A DNA stretch of 11,975 bases from Acetobacter sp. UBA5411 (GTDB lineage Bacteria > Pseudomonadota > Alphaproteobacteria > Acetobacterales > Acetobacteraceae), in the NCBI RefSeq assembly GCF_002409645.1, contig NZ_DHNR01000002.1:819-12793 (forward strand), written 5' to 3'. Numbering within the stretch: the stretch's first letter is position 1; each line of letters starts with the position of its first letter. The position numbers and the translations under genes were made by a program. Below, one piece after another: positions 1 through 7,464 of the stretch. Below the pieces are notes generated by a model. That model was not told where the DNA came from, searched no databases, and saw nothing but the letters and a program-made list of their open reading frames with translations.

Positions 1-327
1 CGGGAAACTGGTGCGCGGCGCTGGATTACCAAAGGGTTCGCCATCAGTGGCCTGAACCCCAAGGCTCTTCTGTTTTTTCTCGCCCTTCTGCCCCAGTTTA
101 CGAATCCGGGTTCATCGTGGCCGATCTTTTTGCAGATCGGGGTTTTGGGCATCATTCACACAATGAACTGCGTCTCCATCTATCTGATGGTCGGATTTGG
201 CGCGCGGACAATATTAAGCAGCCGCCCCAGAGCGTCCATCGTGACCGGCTACATATCCGGAGCGATCATGATTATGCTTGGTCTGGTTCTGGCGTCGGAA
301 GACATCATAAAAGTACTCCACTCATGA
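1..327 (+). CDS. LysE/RhtB-family amino-acid exporter, C-terminal part (5' end outside window)
   Basis: The open frame runs in from base 1 and ends at the TGA at 325-327, giving the last 108 residues of a protein whose family is usually about 205-210 residues. The segment GLNPKALLFFLALLPQF (roughly visible residues 18-34) is the conserved mid-protein signature of LysE/RhtB inner-membrane exporters. It is followed by two more hydrophobic stretches (about residues 42-68 and 80-98) that match the last membrane helices of the fold. Family members export amino acids or homoserine-lactone-like compounds; the substrate cannot be told from this fragment. It converges with the LysR gene at 386-1273. 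The ATG at 130 is internal and not a start. Confidence 0.85.
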   Translation, partial: RETGARRWITKGFAISGLNPKALLFFLALLPQFTNPGSSWPIFLQIGVLGIIHTMNCVSIYLMVGFGARTILSSRPRASIVTGYISGAIMIMLGLVLASEDIIKVLHS

Positions 328-384
328 CCATGGAATATGGAGAGCGAAGATATTGGAAACAGACTCCCTGCACAGGTTCCATGG
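328..384. repeat. Inverted repeat between convergent genes
   Basis: CCATGGAA at 328-335 and its exact reverse complement TTCCATGG at 377-384 flank the 57-bp gap between the end of the LysE-type gene (327) and the end of the LysR gene (386). The loop is 41 nt and there is no T-run, so a classical intrinsic terminator is not evident. It could contribute to bidirectional termination, or be chance. Confidence 0.3.
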
Positions 385-385
385 A

Positions 386-1273
386 TCAGAGTGAAGCCCG
401 CTGCATCGATTTCCCAATTTCCATGAATGTCGAGACTGCGGGGTTTTTCGTAGTGATCGGCGCTCGAAGGACAACGTCAAGTTGGGGAGCGTCTGTCAAA
501 GCCCGTGACATCAGCCCTGCCCCCAGTTCGGCACACAGCGATGCCGGGATAAGGGCTACACCCAGCCCTTTTACAACAAGCTGGATAATCGTGTGCTGCA
601 ACCGCGGTTCAAGCACGACATGCGGGACAATTCCCTTGGCAGAAAAATAGCTGTTGATCGCGGATCGCAGAGCCGGCGCTGTCGCAGCGGATGCTGCGAT
701 GATCTTCTCCTCGCGGAGTTCCTCAGGGCCGATCTGGTCGACCGCGGCAAGGGGATGGTCCTTTCGCATGATGATGCATAATCGCTCCCTGGCCAGCAGC
801 ACGGTCTGCAGGTGCGGCGCATATCCGCAATCAAATGTTACGGCGGCATCCAGTGTCCCTGCCACCAGCATCTCATCGATCTCTGTTGGCGTGCGTTCGT
901 CAAGGACAAGGCGGACATCCGGCCTCGCCTCCGCATAAAGCTGAACGAGTTGCGGCACGACGCTGTGGGCGGCGTGCATCATGAATCCAAACCGCAATTC
1001 GCCTTTCATGCCGCTGGCAACCAGCCTGACATCCCGGCACGCCTCCTCAAACAGCCCCAGCACCTTTCGACAGTCTTTCATGAAGTGTTTTCCGGCTGGG
1101 GTCAGCGCCACATTGCGCGAGTTTCGTTCAAACAGCTTCACCCCCAACGTGTGCTCGATCATGGCAATCTGGCGACTGAACGGCGGCTGGCTCATATTCA
1201 TCCGCTCGGCGGCCCGACCGAAATGAAGCGTCTCCGCCAGAGCCATGAAATACCGCATATGCCGCGTGTCCAT
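386..1273 (-). CDS. LysR-family transcriptional regulator (probable regulator of the adjacent AEC transporter)
   Basis: A 295-residue LysR-type regulator, the normal length for the family. Residues 1-65 form the winged helix-turn-helix: MDTRHMRYF opens it, the HTH core lies around 18-40 (FGRAAERMNMSQPPFSRQI), and LFERNSRNVALTPAG follows at 48-61. Residues about 90-290 are the two-lobed effector-binding domain. The start at 1273 is chosen because MDTRHMRYFMALAE is where LysR homologues begin and a weak AGGG lies upstream; the frame stays open to 1345 but that extension is not LysR-like. It is divergent from the AEC transporter (1373), with a 99-bp gap holding a T-N11-A dyad. The usual LysR arrangement suggests it controls that transporter and itself. 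The effector is unknown. Confidence 0.9.
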   Translation of the reverse strand: MDTRHMRYFMALAETLHFGRAAERMNMSQPPFSRQIAMIEHTLGVKLFERNSRNVALTPAGKHFMKDCRKVLGLFEEACRDVRLVASGMKGELRFGFMMHAAHSVVPQLVQLYAEARPDVRLVLDERTPTEIDEMLVAGTLDAAVTFDCGYAPHLQTVLLARERLCIIMRKDHPLAAVDQIGPEELREEKIIAASAATAPALRSAINSYFSAKGIVPHVVLEPRLQHTIIQLVVKGLGVALIPASLCAELGAGLMSRALTDAPQLDVVLRAPITTKNPAVSTFMEIGKSMQRASL

Positions 1274-1310
1274 CTGATACCCTGACAGCATTGATCGTGA
1301 ACCATATGAG

Positions 1311-1328
1311 TATTGGATTGTATCAATA
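1311..1328. promoter_or_regulatory. Candidate LysR operator in the LysR/AEC divergent promoter region
   Basis: TATTG (1311-1315) and CAATA (1324-1328) are exact inverted arms around an 8-nt centre. The dyad contains the T-N11-A arrangement (T1313/A1325 and T1314/A1326) typical of LysR-binding sites. A second ATTGAT (1290-1295) pairs with ATCAAT (1322-1327). The site lies in the 99-bp gap between the divergent LysR gene and the AEC transporter, 45 bp before the transporter start. This is pattern-based; binding is inferred. Confidence 0.5.
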
Positions 1329-1372
1329 GCCTCCGATAGCGTCACGCTTTTGCTGGCCTCCCGAGATTCTTG

Positions 1373-2314
1373 ATGCTGAACAATCTGCTGATCGTCCTGC
1401 CTATCTTTGCCCTCATCCTTACCGGATGGATCGCACGAAAATCGGGTGCGCTTGGCCCCAATGCCACACGCGAGGTCAATCGGCTGGTGGTCTATCTTGC
1501 GTTGCCTGCAGTGCTGTTCGACATCGTGGCGAATGCAAAAATGACCGATCTGTGGGAGCCGGGATTCATTGCGGCGTTCACGCTCGGCTGTTTTATCGTG
1601 TTTGCCGGGACGTTATGGTGGCGGGTATCGGCAGGACACCATCTTGCCGATGCCGCCATTGACGGACTGAACGCGAGCTACGCCAATACGGGGTTTGTCG
1701 GTTTCCCGCTTGTCCTGTCTCTTGTTGGCGATACCGGCATGGCGCCGACGCTCATCGCCACGATCGTGACGGTCTGTGTGCTGTTTGTCATAGCAATCGT
1801 TTTGATCGAGGCTGGATTGCAAACCGAAGCGCGACCGCGCGACATCGTTGCGAAAACGCTCTTTTCGCTGGTGAAAAATCCGTTGCTGGTGGCGCCAGCC
1901 CTTGGCGGCCTTGTCATGATATCCGGCGGGCATCTGCCGGGACCCGTTCATGCCTTCCTGAAGCTTCTCGGCGGGGCTGCATCCCCCTGCGCCCTGATCG
2001 CCCTCGGTCTGTTCCTTGCCGGAAATTCCGTCGGTGCCGCGTCTGCACGCCCGTTGACTGCCGCCATTCTTGTCGGGCTAAAGCTGATCGCCCAGCCTCT
2101 GGTTACGTGGATCATCGCAGCGCCCGTGCTCCACCTGCCTCCAGCGATGACACAAATCGCCGTGCTTCTTGCCGCACTCCCGACAGGAACCGGCTCGTTC
2201 ATGCTGGCGGAATTCTATGATCGGGAGGCAGCTCTTACCGGACGGGTCGTTCTGGCATCCACGGTACTCTCGATTGCAACGATCTCGCTCTATCTCGCCC
2301 TTGCACCCGCATAG
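1373..2314 (+). CDS. AEC (auxin efflux carrier) family transporter
   Basis: A 313-residue, highly hydrophobic protein with about ten predicted membrane helices (around residues 3-21, 36-54, 64-83, 105-119, 126-148, 169-184, 195-217, 229-252, 259-276 and 291-310). That count matches the BASS-like fold of the AEC family, whose usual length is about 310. Recognisable segments are GWIARKSGALGP (18-29), NASYANTGFVGFPL (100-113) and ALPTGTGSFMLAEFYD (268-283). Bacterial members export or exchange organic acids such as malate or malonate; auxin is unlikely, and the substrate here is unknown. ATG at 1373 is preferred over the TTG immediately before it. The TAG stop is 6 bp from the converging end of the next LysR gene. 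It is probably controlled by the divergent LysR protein. Confidence 0.9.
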   Translation: MLNNLLIVLPIFALILTGWIARKSGALGPNATREVNRLVVYLALPAVLFDIVANAKMTDLWEPGFIAAFTLGCFIVFAGTLWWRVSAGHHLADAAIDGLNASYANTGFVGFPLVLSLVGDTGMAPTLIATIVTVCVLFVIAIVLIEAGLQTEARPRDIVAKTLFSLVKNPLLVAPALGGLVMISGGHLPGPVHAFLKLLGGAASPCALIALGLFLAGNSVGAASARPLTAAILVGLKLIAQPLVTWIIAAPVLHLPPAMTQIAVLLAALPTGTGSFMLAEFYDREAALTGRVVLASTVLSIATISLYLALAPA

Positions 2315-2320
2315 GGACGC

Positions 2321-3223
2321 TCACTCGCACTGTGGATGAAGTCGCGGGCCAATAATCTCCAACAGCCAGTCCACGAACACCCGCACACGCGGAGAAAGCT
2401 GCCTGTTGCTCGGGTAAAGGACCGACACTGGCGTTGGCATGGGTGGAAAATCAGGAAGCATTTCGATCAGCGTGCCATTCGCAAGATCATCCGCGAAGCC
2501 ATAGCGAGGAACCTGTACGAGACCGAAGCCAAGTCTGGCCGCTTCGGCATAGGTATCAACACCTCCGACCAACAGACGCGCCGGAAGCGAGACCTCGATC
2601 ACCTCCTCGCCGCGTGTAAACTCCAATGGCAAAGGCTGGCCGGTGCGTGAGGACACGAAGCCGATCATCTGATGCCCCTCAAGATCGTCGGGAGAGACAG
2701 GCGTTCCGTGCCGCGCCAGATAGGCCGGGCTGGCGACCGTCACCTCTTCCATAACGCCCAGCGGTCGGGCAATCATATCGCTGTCCGGCAGACTTCCGGT
2801 TCGGACCACGCAGTCCACCCCTTCGCGCACCAGATCGACAAACCGCTCACCCTCACCAAGATGAACGGTCAGCGCCGGGTGGCGCGCAAGGAAGTCCGGC
2901 AATGCTGGCAGCAGGATCATGCGCGCCAGACGGCCGATCACATCAGCGCGCAAGAGACCGGCCACAGCGCCACTCGCACCACGATCGGCATCTTCGAGAT
3001 CCGCCAAGATCGCCACACACCGGCGATAATAGGCAGCACCTTCCTCCGTTGGCCGGACATGACGGGTCGAACGATGCAGCAGTCGGGTGCCGAGCCTTTG
3101 CTCCAGCGCCTTGATCGCAGCGGTCGCAACCGGGCGAGAGACGCCGCAATCAGCTGCTGCGGCACTGAAGCTGCTGCGGTCAACAATGCGGACGAAGAGG
3201 TCGAGTGTGGCAAGCCTGTCCAT
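2321..3223 (-). CDS. LysR-family transcriptional regulator (probable regulator of the adjacent SDR)
   Basis: A 300-residue LysR protein. The N-terminal HTH reads LDLFVRIVDRSSFSAAAA (7-24), then CGVSRPVATAAIKALEQRLG (26-45) and LLHRSTRHVRPTEEG (48-62). This is typical of the subgroup that resembles DmlR/YafC-type regulators and often sits next to oxidoreductases. The effector domain covers about 90-295. The start at 3223 is the ATG of MDRLATLDLF, in the expected place, although no strong ribosome-binding site precedes it. It is divergent from the SDR gene with a 101-bp gap containing two dyads, one of which spans this gene's own start codon, suggesting autoregulation. The inducer is unknown. 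It is convergent with the AEC gene on the other side. Confidence 0.9.
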   Translation of the reverse strand: MDRLATLDLFVRIVDRSSFSAAAADCGVSRPVATAAIKALEQRLGTRLLHRSTRHVRPTEEGAAYYRRCVAILADLEDADRGASGAVAGLLRADVIGRLARMILLPALPDFLARHPALTVHLGEGERFVDLVREGVDCVVRTGSLPDSDMIARPLGVMEEVTVASPAYLARHGTPVSPDDLEGHQMIGFVSSRTGQPLPLEFTRGEEVIEVSLPARLLVGGVDTYAEAARLGFGLVQVPRYGFADDLANGTLIEMLPDFPPMPTPVSVLYPSNRQLSPRVRVFVDWLLEIIGPRLHPQCE

Positions 3224-3238
3224 GGGATTATTCCATGG
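3220..3238. promoter_or_regulatory. CCATGG dyad over the LysR start, candidate autoregulatory site
   Basis: CCATGG at 3220-3225 is repeated at 3233-3238, with a near-symmetrical A/T-rich centre (n-AT-n-AT-n). It covers the start codon and the untranslated leader of the LysR gene on the - strand, so a protein bound here would block its expression. The six-base arms are each self-complementary, so part of the symmetry is automatic. Confidence 0.3.
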
Positions 3239-3289
3239 AGCAAAACAATGCTGACGGAAAGAGCGGTCTTATCGAACGGACGATGGTGT

Positions 3290-3303
3290 GACCAAGATTG
3301 GTC
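3290..3303. promoter_or_regulatory. Perfect 6-bp-arm inverted repeat upstream of the SDR gene
   Basis: GACCAA (3290-3295) and TTGGTC (3298-3303) are exact inverted arms around a 2-nt centre. The dyad ends 11 bp before the GGAG ribosome-binding site of the SDR gene. Its position in the divergent LysR/SDR gap and its compact symmetry fit an operator, for the neighbouring LysR protein or another dimeric regulator. Confidence 0.45.
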
Positions 3304-3324
3304 CCTCACCAGATGGAGATTCCC

Positions 3325-4086
3325 ATGCCTGCAACAAACACCATTGCCATCGTCACTGGCGGAAGCCGTGGACTGGGCCGCGCCACCGTTGAAGCCCTCG
3401 CCCGACGTGGCGTCTCATCAATCTTCACCTATCACACCAATAAAGCCGCTGCCGATGAAGTGGTTGAGAGTGTCCAGCACAGCGGTGCCCGCGCGGTGGC
3501 CCTGCAACTCGACACCGGCGATACGCATGCTTTTCCTGCCTTCGCCGACGAGATCCGACGCGTGTTGCGCAATTGGGGAGCCGAGCGTTTCAATTATCTG
3601 GTCAACATGGCAGGCACCTCGCATCATGCGTTGTTCGGCGAGGTGACGGAGGAAGATTTCGACGCCGCCTATCGTGTTCACGTCAAGGGTCCGTTCTTCC
3701 TGACACAGACGCTGCTGCCGCTGATCGCGGATGGCGGCCGGATCGTAAACATCTCATCCGGACTGACGCGCTTTTCCTATCCCGGCTGGATTGCCTATGC
3801 CTCCATGAAAGGGGCGGTGGAAGTCATGACGCGCTACATGGCCAAGGAACTTGGTCCGCGCCGTATTGCCGTCAACACGGTAGCGCCGGGTGCGATCCAG
3901 ACGGATTTCTCGGGCGGTATGGTGCGGGACAATCAGGATATTGCTCGCCAGATTGGAGAAGTAACCGCACTTGGACGTCCCGGACTTCCTGACGACATCG
4001 GTCCAATGATCGCTTCGCTGCTGTCCGAGGACAATCGCTGGGTCAATGCGCAGCGGATCGAAGTTTCCGGCGGTCAGGCCATTTGA
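3325..4086 (+). CDS. Short-chain dehydrogenase/reductase (SDR family oxidoreductase)
   Basis: A 253-residue classical SDR. It has the cofactor motif TGGSRGLG (11-18), the NMAG version of the structural NNAG motif (94-97), the catalytic serine region NISSG (142-146), and the catalytic YASMK (Y158, K162). These are followed by APGAIQTD (187-194) and a C-terminal VSGGQAI tail. Such enzymes oxidise alcohols or reduce carbonyls with NAD(P)(H) in the cytoplasm; the substrate cannot be read from the sequence. The start at 3325 is chosen because GGAG at 3315-3318 is 6 nt upstream and MPATNTIAIVTGG is a normal SDR N-terminus; an ATG at 3313 and a TTG at 3298 are less likely. It is divergent from a LysR gene that probably regulates it, and convergent with the acyl-CoA synthetase. 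Confidence 0.93.
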   Translation: MPATNTIAIVTGGSRGLGRATVEALARRGVSSIFTYHTNKAAADEVVESVQHSGARAVALQLDTGDTHAFPAFADEIRRVLRNWGAERFNYLVNMAGTSHHALFGEVTEEDFDAAYRVHVKGPFFLTQTLLPLIADGGRIVNISSGLTRFSYPGWIAYASMKGAVEVMTRYMAKELGPRRIAVNTVAPGAIQTDFSGGMVRDNQDIARQIGEVTALGRPGLPDDIGPMIASLLSEDNRWVNAQRIEVSGGQAI

Positions 4087-4126
4087 AGGCTCGCCGCTCC
4101 ACAATTGGCAGGTTGCACTGCTAACG

Positions 4127-5899
4127 TCAGGATACCAGCAGGCGTTTGCGTGTGATCTTGCCAGATACCGTGGTCGGTAGATGCCTGACGAAACGGACTT
4201 CCTTCAGACCAACCCAGCGCCCGAGGACTTTGTTGACCAGCACGACGATTTCCTCGGAAGATGGTTCGCAGGCGGCCCGCGGGTCAACGACCACATAGGC
4301 GACAGGTCGCTGCCCCCGCAGTTCATCGGGGGTCGCGACTACGGCGCAGGCATGAACGGCAGGATGGGTGGCGATGATCTTTTCGATCTGCACGCCGGAA
4401 ATTCTGCGACCTGCGACCTTGATGACATCATCGGATCGTCCGAGCATATGCACGGCGCGGTCGGCCTCGATCATGCCTTCGTCAAAGGTGCGGTAATATC
4501 TACCTGTTTCATCAAGATAAGCGGACGGAAGGCGAATAGCCCCATCCTTCCAGACACCAGCCAGACAGCCGGGCGGCAACGGCAGGGAGAGGACAATCTC
4601 GCCACACTGTTCACCCGGCATGGACGGCACAATAGCTGGACGAAATCCCGGTGCAGGCCGCCCGATGTCGTTCATGAGCGAGACCGGCTCACGCTCGGGC
4701 AGACCGAAAAAATGAGCGGTGATGCTCCATCCGGTTTCAGTCTGCCACCAGTGATTGACCACGGGTTTGCGAAAATACGACCGCGCCCAGTCCAGCAATG
4801 TTGGGTCTGCATACTCCCCGGCCACGAAGATGCGGGCCAGCGCGGGCAGGATCGCCCCTGACAGATGGCGGCTCTCCTGTCGCATGAGCCGCATCTGTGT
4901 TGGTGTGGTGAACAGGCATTTCACCGCGTGCTCATGACAGAGCGCGCGGATCGCAGAAGCTGAAGCACCGCCTTCCACAATCACGCTGGTACAGCCGCTG
5001 ATCAGCGGCGCATAGACGCCATAGGAATGGCCAACCACCCACCCCAGATCCGATGTCGTGAAGAAGGTATCGCCGGGTTTGCAGCCGTAGATCAGATCCA
5101 TGGACAAGGCGAGAGCGACTGCGTGGCCACCATTGTCACGCACAATGCCCTTCGCATTGCCCGTCGTGCCGGACGTGTGAAGAATATACAAGGGATCTTC
5201 GGAACGCAGCATGACCGGCTCTACTGGTGCGGACTGTTCCAACGTGTGAAAATCGTGATCCCGCACCGGCAGAAGCGAGGCCGGGCAGGCTTCGCGCTGC
5301 ACGATCACGCAGGCCTGCGGTCTGTGCGCCGCCGTAGCGAGCGCCTCGTTCAGAGCGGGCGCGGACGGAATGGGCGTCTGCCCCTGAAAGCTGCAACTGG
5401 CGATGATGATGACTTTCGGTGCCGCATCATCAATCCGTCGCGCCAGTTCAGGCCCGGCGTAACCCGCAAAGACCATGACATGCACCGCCCCGATCCGTGC
5501 ACAGGCCAGCATGGCGATGGCCGTCTCGATCATGGTCGGCATGGCGATCAGGACACGGTCGCCTTTCTCCACTCCGAGCGAGCGTAGACCACCGGCAAAT
5601 CCGGCCACCCTGCCCTGCAACTCCCTGTAGGTTACAACCTGACGTTCCTTGGTGGCGCAGGAATGCCAGATCAATGCTGCCTGTTCACCACGACCATTTT
5701 CAACATGCCGGTCCACGGCGTTTTGGCAGGTATTGAGCGTGGCCTCGGGAAACCAGTCATGCCAGCCGTCCGACCGCGTCCTGCATGCGGTCACAGGAGC
5801 CTGCATCCATGTGACGCACTGTGCCGCAGCCAGCCAGAACGGCTCTGGCTGGTTCAGGGCTGCGTCATACATCGCCTCGTATGTCGTCCATGGAAGCAT
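4127..5899 (-). CDS. AMP-forming acyl-CoA synthetase, acetyl/propionyl-CoA synthetase-like, last gene of the nitrilase operon
   Basis: A 590-residue adenylate-forming ligase that activates a carboxylic acid to its acyl-AMP and then to the CoA thioester. It has an Acs-type N-terminal region (8-75, with WFPEATLNTCQNAVDRHV at 49-66), the ATP P-loop TSGTTGNAK (242-250), and RDNGGHAVAL (254-263) as in propionyl-CoA synthetases. The adenine motif WWQTETGW lies at 384-391 and the hinge region GRSDDVIKVAGRRI at 487-500. The catalytic lysine sits in SGKITRK near the end (K581). It is somewhat shorter than typical Acs/PrpE (about 630-650). The start is well supported: GGAGGT at 5912-5907 is 7 nt upstream. 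It follows the flavoprotein gene by 15 bp, so it is co-transcribed. It is not one of the core Nit1C families I know; its acid substrate may come from the nitrilase, which is inference. Confidence 0.88.
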   Translation of the reverse strand: MLPWTTYEAMYDAALNQPEPFWLAAAQCVTWMQAPVTACRTRSDGWHDWFPEATLNTCQNAVDRHVENGRGEQAALIWHSCATKERQVVTYRELQGRVAGFAGGLRSLGVEKGDRVLIAMPTMIETAIAMLACARIGAVHVMVFAGYAGPELARRIDDAAPKVIIIASCSFQGQTPIPSAPALNEALATAAHRPQACVIVQREACPASLLPVRDHDFHTLEQSAPVEPVMLRSEDPLYILHTSGTTGNAKGIVRDNGGHAVALALSMDLIYGCKPGDTFFTTSDLGWVVGHSYGVYAPLISGCTSVIVEGGASASAIRALCHEHAVKCLFTTPTQMRLMRQESRHLSGAILPALARIFVAGEYADPTLLDWARSYFRKPVVNHWWQTETGWSITAHFFGLPEREPVSLMNDIGRPAPGFRPAIVPSMPGEQCGEIVLSLPLPPGCLAGVWKDGAIRLPSAYLDETGRYYRTFDEGMIEADRAVHMLGRSDDVIKVAGRRISGVQIEKIIATHPAVHACAVVATPDELRGQRPVAYVVVDPRAACEPSSEEIVVLVNKVLGRWVGLKEVRFVRHLPTTVSGKITRKRLLVS

Positions 5900-5906
5900 G
5901 GCGCTT

Positions 5907-5912
5907 ACCTCC
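5907..5912 (-). promoter_or_regulatory. Strong ribosome-binding site of the acyl-CoA synthetase gene
   Basis: GGAGGT on the - strand, 7 nt before the ATG at 5899 and just after the TGA of the flavoprotein gene (5917-5915). It is the best ribosome-binding site in the operon, suggesting this last gene is translated independently rather than by coupling. Confidence 0.7.
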
Positions 5913-5914
5913 GC

Positions 5915-7162
5915 TCAGGCTACGGGCACATCTTTGCCGGTGATCTGGCTCGTCAGCCACGCGGCATCACGCGAAACACCGGAGAACCGCCCCGATCCCC
6001 ATGTGTGCAGCCATGGCAGGCCGAGGAAGTAGAAGCCCGGCGCATCGGTCACACCCCGATGCCAGACGGGCTTGTTGGCTCCGTTAAAGACCGGCACGTC
6101 GATCCAGCGATAGTTCGAACGGAAGCCGATGCACCAGATGATCGAGGTGATCCCGGCGGCCTTCAGGTCCAGCGGGGTGTTGCTGCCATCGGGCTCCCAC
6201 ACAGGAACATAAGCGGCTTCGATTGGGGCAGTGATCCCTTCACGGGCGATATAGGCGTCGATGGATTTCTTGATGTCGGCATTGGTCTTGTCCGCATCAT
6301 CAAGGTTTTCTTTCAGGTCTGGTGCGAAGTGAGCGACTTCGTCACGAATGGTCTCCAGCGTGCCATGCAGGCCCACGCCTTCCTTCGCAAATTTGCGCAG
6401 ATCAAGGTCATGCCCGCCGTTTCGGCCCGTGACGTAATGATTGGTCTTGTCGCGTGCACCGTCACGCAGAGGATGATTATCCACCGTCAGGTCGTAGAAA
6501 TGCATGTCCGCAAGCCAGTCCACCACGTCGCGGCCACGGTAGAAACGCGAGACACGTGGGGCGGAACCGACACAGAGATGCACCTTGCGTTTTTCAAGAA
6601 ACAGGTCCTCGACGATCTGCGCGCCGGACTGGCCACTGCCCACAACGAGAACCGCGCCTTCCGGAAGCTGGGCCGCGTTGCGGTAATCCTGTGAGTGGAC
6701 CTGAAAGATCGATGGATCGATCGCGCTGGCGTAACCGGGAATCACCGCGTCCTGATACGCTCCCGATGCGATGACCACATGCTTTGCGTGCCAGGTCTCT
6801 CCGCCCGCCACCACACGATAGCCACCGGCCTCGTGACGTGTGATGGAGGTGACGGCTGTGTGTTCACGCAGCGGTGGGTTGAACGAGTTAACAAAGCCTT
6901 TGACGTAATCAATGATTTCCTTCTTCACCATGAAGCCGTGTGGATCGCTCCCTTTGTAAGGATGACCGGGGAGTTCGCACTGCCAGTTTGGTGTAACCAG
7001 ACAGAAATTGTCCCAGCGTTCATCATCCCACGAATGGCAGGCCGTCTTTGCCTCAAAGATCATGTGCTCCACCTTCTCGCGGCAGAGATACCAGCTCATG
7101 GACAGTCCGGCCTGTCCGCCACCCACGATGATGACGGGGATGGTTTTCTCGTTCTGTGTCAT
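5915..7162 (-). CDS. MSMEG_0569-family flavin-dependent oxidoreductase (Nit1C cluster)
   Basis: A 415-residue flavoprotein of the NAD(P)H-dependent monooxygenase type. The FAD-binding Rossmann motif is VIIVGGGQAGL at 10-20, the family-typical CLVTPNWQCELPG lies at 54-66, and a second dinucleotide motif VLVVGSGQSGAQIVEDL (171-187) is for NAD(P)H. The C-terminal ATG-type segment IIWCIGFRSNYRW lies at 341-353, followed by GFYFLGLPWLHTWGSG (376-391). MSMEG_0569 proteins occur next to Nit1-type nitrilases; a role in oxidising the nitrogenous substrate is plausible but unproven. The start at 7162 is chosen because the glycine-rich motif then begins within 15 residues; the open frame to 7279 overlaps the upstream gene and is not homologous in character. 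It begins 14 bp after the MSMEG_0570 gene. Confidence 0.92.
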   Translation of the reverse strand: MTQNEKTIPVIIVGGGQAGLSMSWYLCREKVEHMIFEAKTACHSWDDERWDNFCLVTPNWQCELPGHPYKGSDPHGFMVKKEIIDYVKGFVNSFNPPLREHTAVTSITRHEAGGYRVVAGGETWHAKHVVIASGAYQDAVIPGYASAIDPSIFQVHSQDYRNAAQLPEGAVLVVGSGQSGAQIVEDLFLEKRKVHLCVGSAPRVSRFYRGRDVVDWLADMHFYDLTVDNHPLRDGARDKTNHYVTGRNGGHDLDLRKFAKEGVGLHGTLETIRDEVAHFAPDLKENLDDADKTNADIKKSIDAYIAREGITAPIEAAYVPVWEPDGSNTPLDLKAAGITSIIWCIGFRSNYRWIDVPVFNGANKPVWHRGVTDAPGFYFLGLPWLHTWGSGRFSGVSRDAAWLTSQITGKDVPVA

Positions 7163-7176
7163 AAGAATATTCCGTC

Positions 7177-7464
7177 TCAGGATTTGAAAGACAGGACGCG
7201 CACCTGCGCATCGGGTCGATTGAGGAAGGGCGTGCAGGTCTGCCGAATGGCGTGAAGCTGACCAAGGGCGCGGCTGCACGGGAAGCCGTAGCGCGCTCGA
7301 ACCCGCTCACTGGCTTCCGTCAGGGCCGTGTCCGCTTTTTCAAGAAATTCCCGGACCGGATAATCCTGACCGGGCGTGAAGTGATCCCTTATGACCAGCG
7401 ATGGGGAGTAACAGTCGGTCTCCTTCCCATCGGGCCAGCGCACGCGAAAGGTCATTTCGGGCAT
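7177..7464 (-). CDS. MSMEG_0570-family small protein, nitrogen-starvation-associated (Nit1C cluster)
   Basis: A 95-residue protein of unknown function. It is recognisable by its conserved opening MPEMTFRVRWPDG, then CYSPSLVIRDHFTPGQDYP (18-36), SERVRARYGFPCSRALGQL (52-70) and a VRVLSF end. No catalytic motif or membrane segment is visible, and it is presumably cytosolic. The family occurs only in company with Nit1-type nitrilase clusters as far as I know. The start at 7464 gives the family's MPEM opening and lies 10 nt after an AGGAG (7479-7475). A second ATG at 7455 would make an exact ATGA junction with the upstream glycosyltransferase but leaves the ribosome-binding site 19 nt away. Its gene overlaps the end of the glycosyltransferase gene by 13 bp. 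Confidence 0.87.
   Translation of the reverse strand: MPEMTFRVRWPDGKETDCYSPSLVIRDHFTPGQDYPVREFLEKADTALTEASERVRARYGFPCSRALGQLHAIRQTCTPFLNRPDAQVRVLSFKS

Noticed and set aside
117..650. 177-codon + strand frame over the exporter end and LysR gene
   Set aside because: It overlaps two recognised genes in different frames and is not homologous in appearance to anything.
2672..3646. 324-codon open frame on the + strand across the second LysR gene and the SDR start
   Set aside because: It is antisense to the LysR gene, then overlaps the SDR gene in another frame, and its protein has no family character.
4087..4126. Possible terminator between the SDR and acyl-CoA synthetase genes
   Set aside because: No stem-loop with a T-run could be found in the 40-bp convergent gap.
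5663..6694. 343-codon open frame on the + strand antisense to the acyl-CoA synthetase and flavoprotein genes
   Set aside because: It lies entirely opposite two strongly recognised genes, has no recognisable motif, and is a by-product of GC-rich codon structure.
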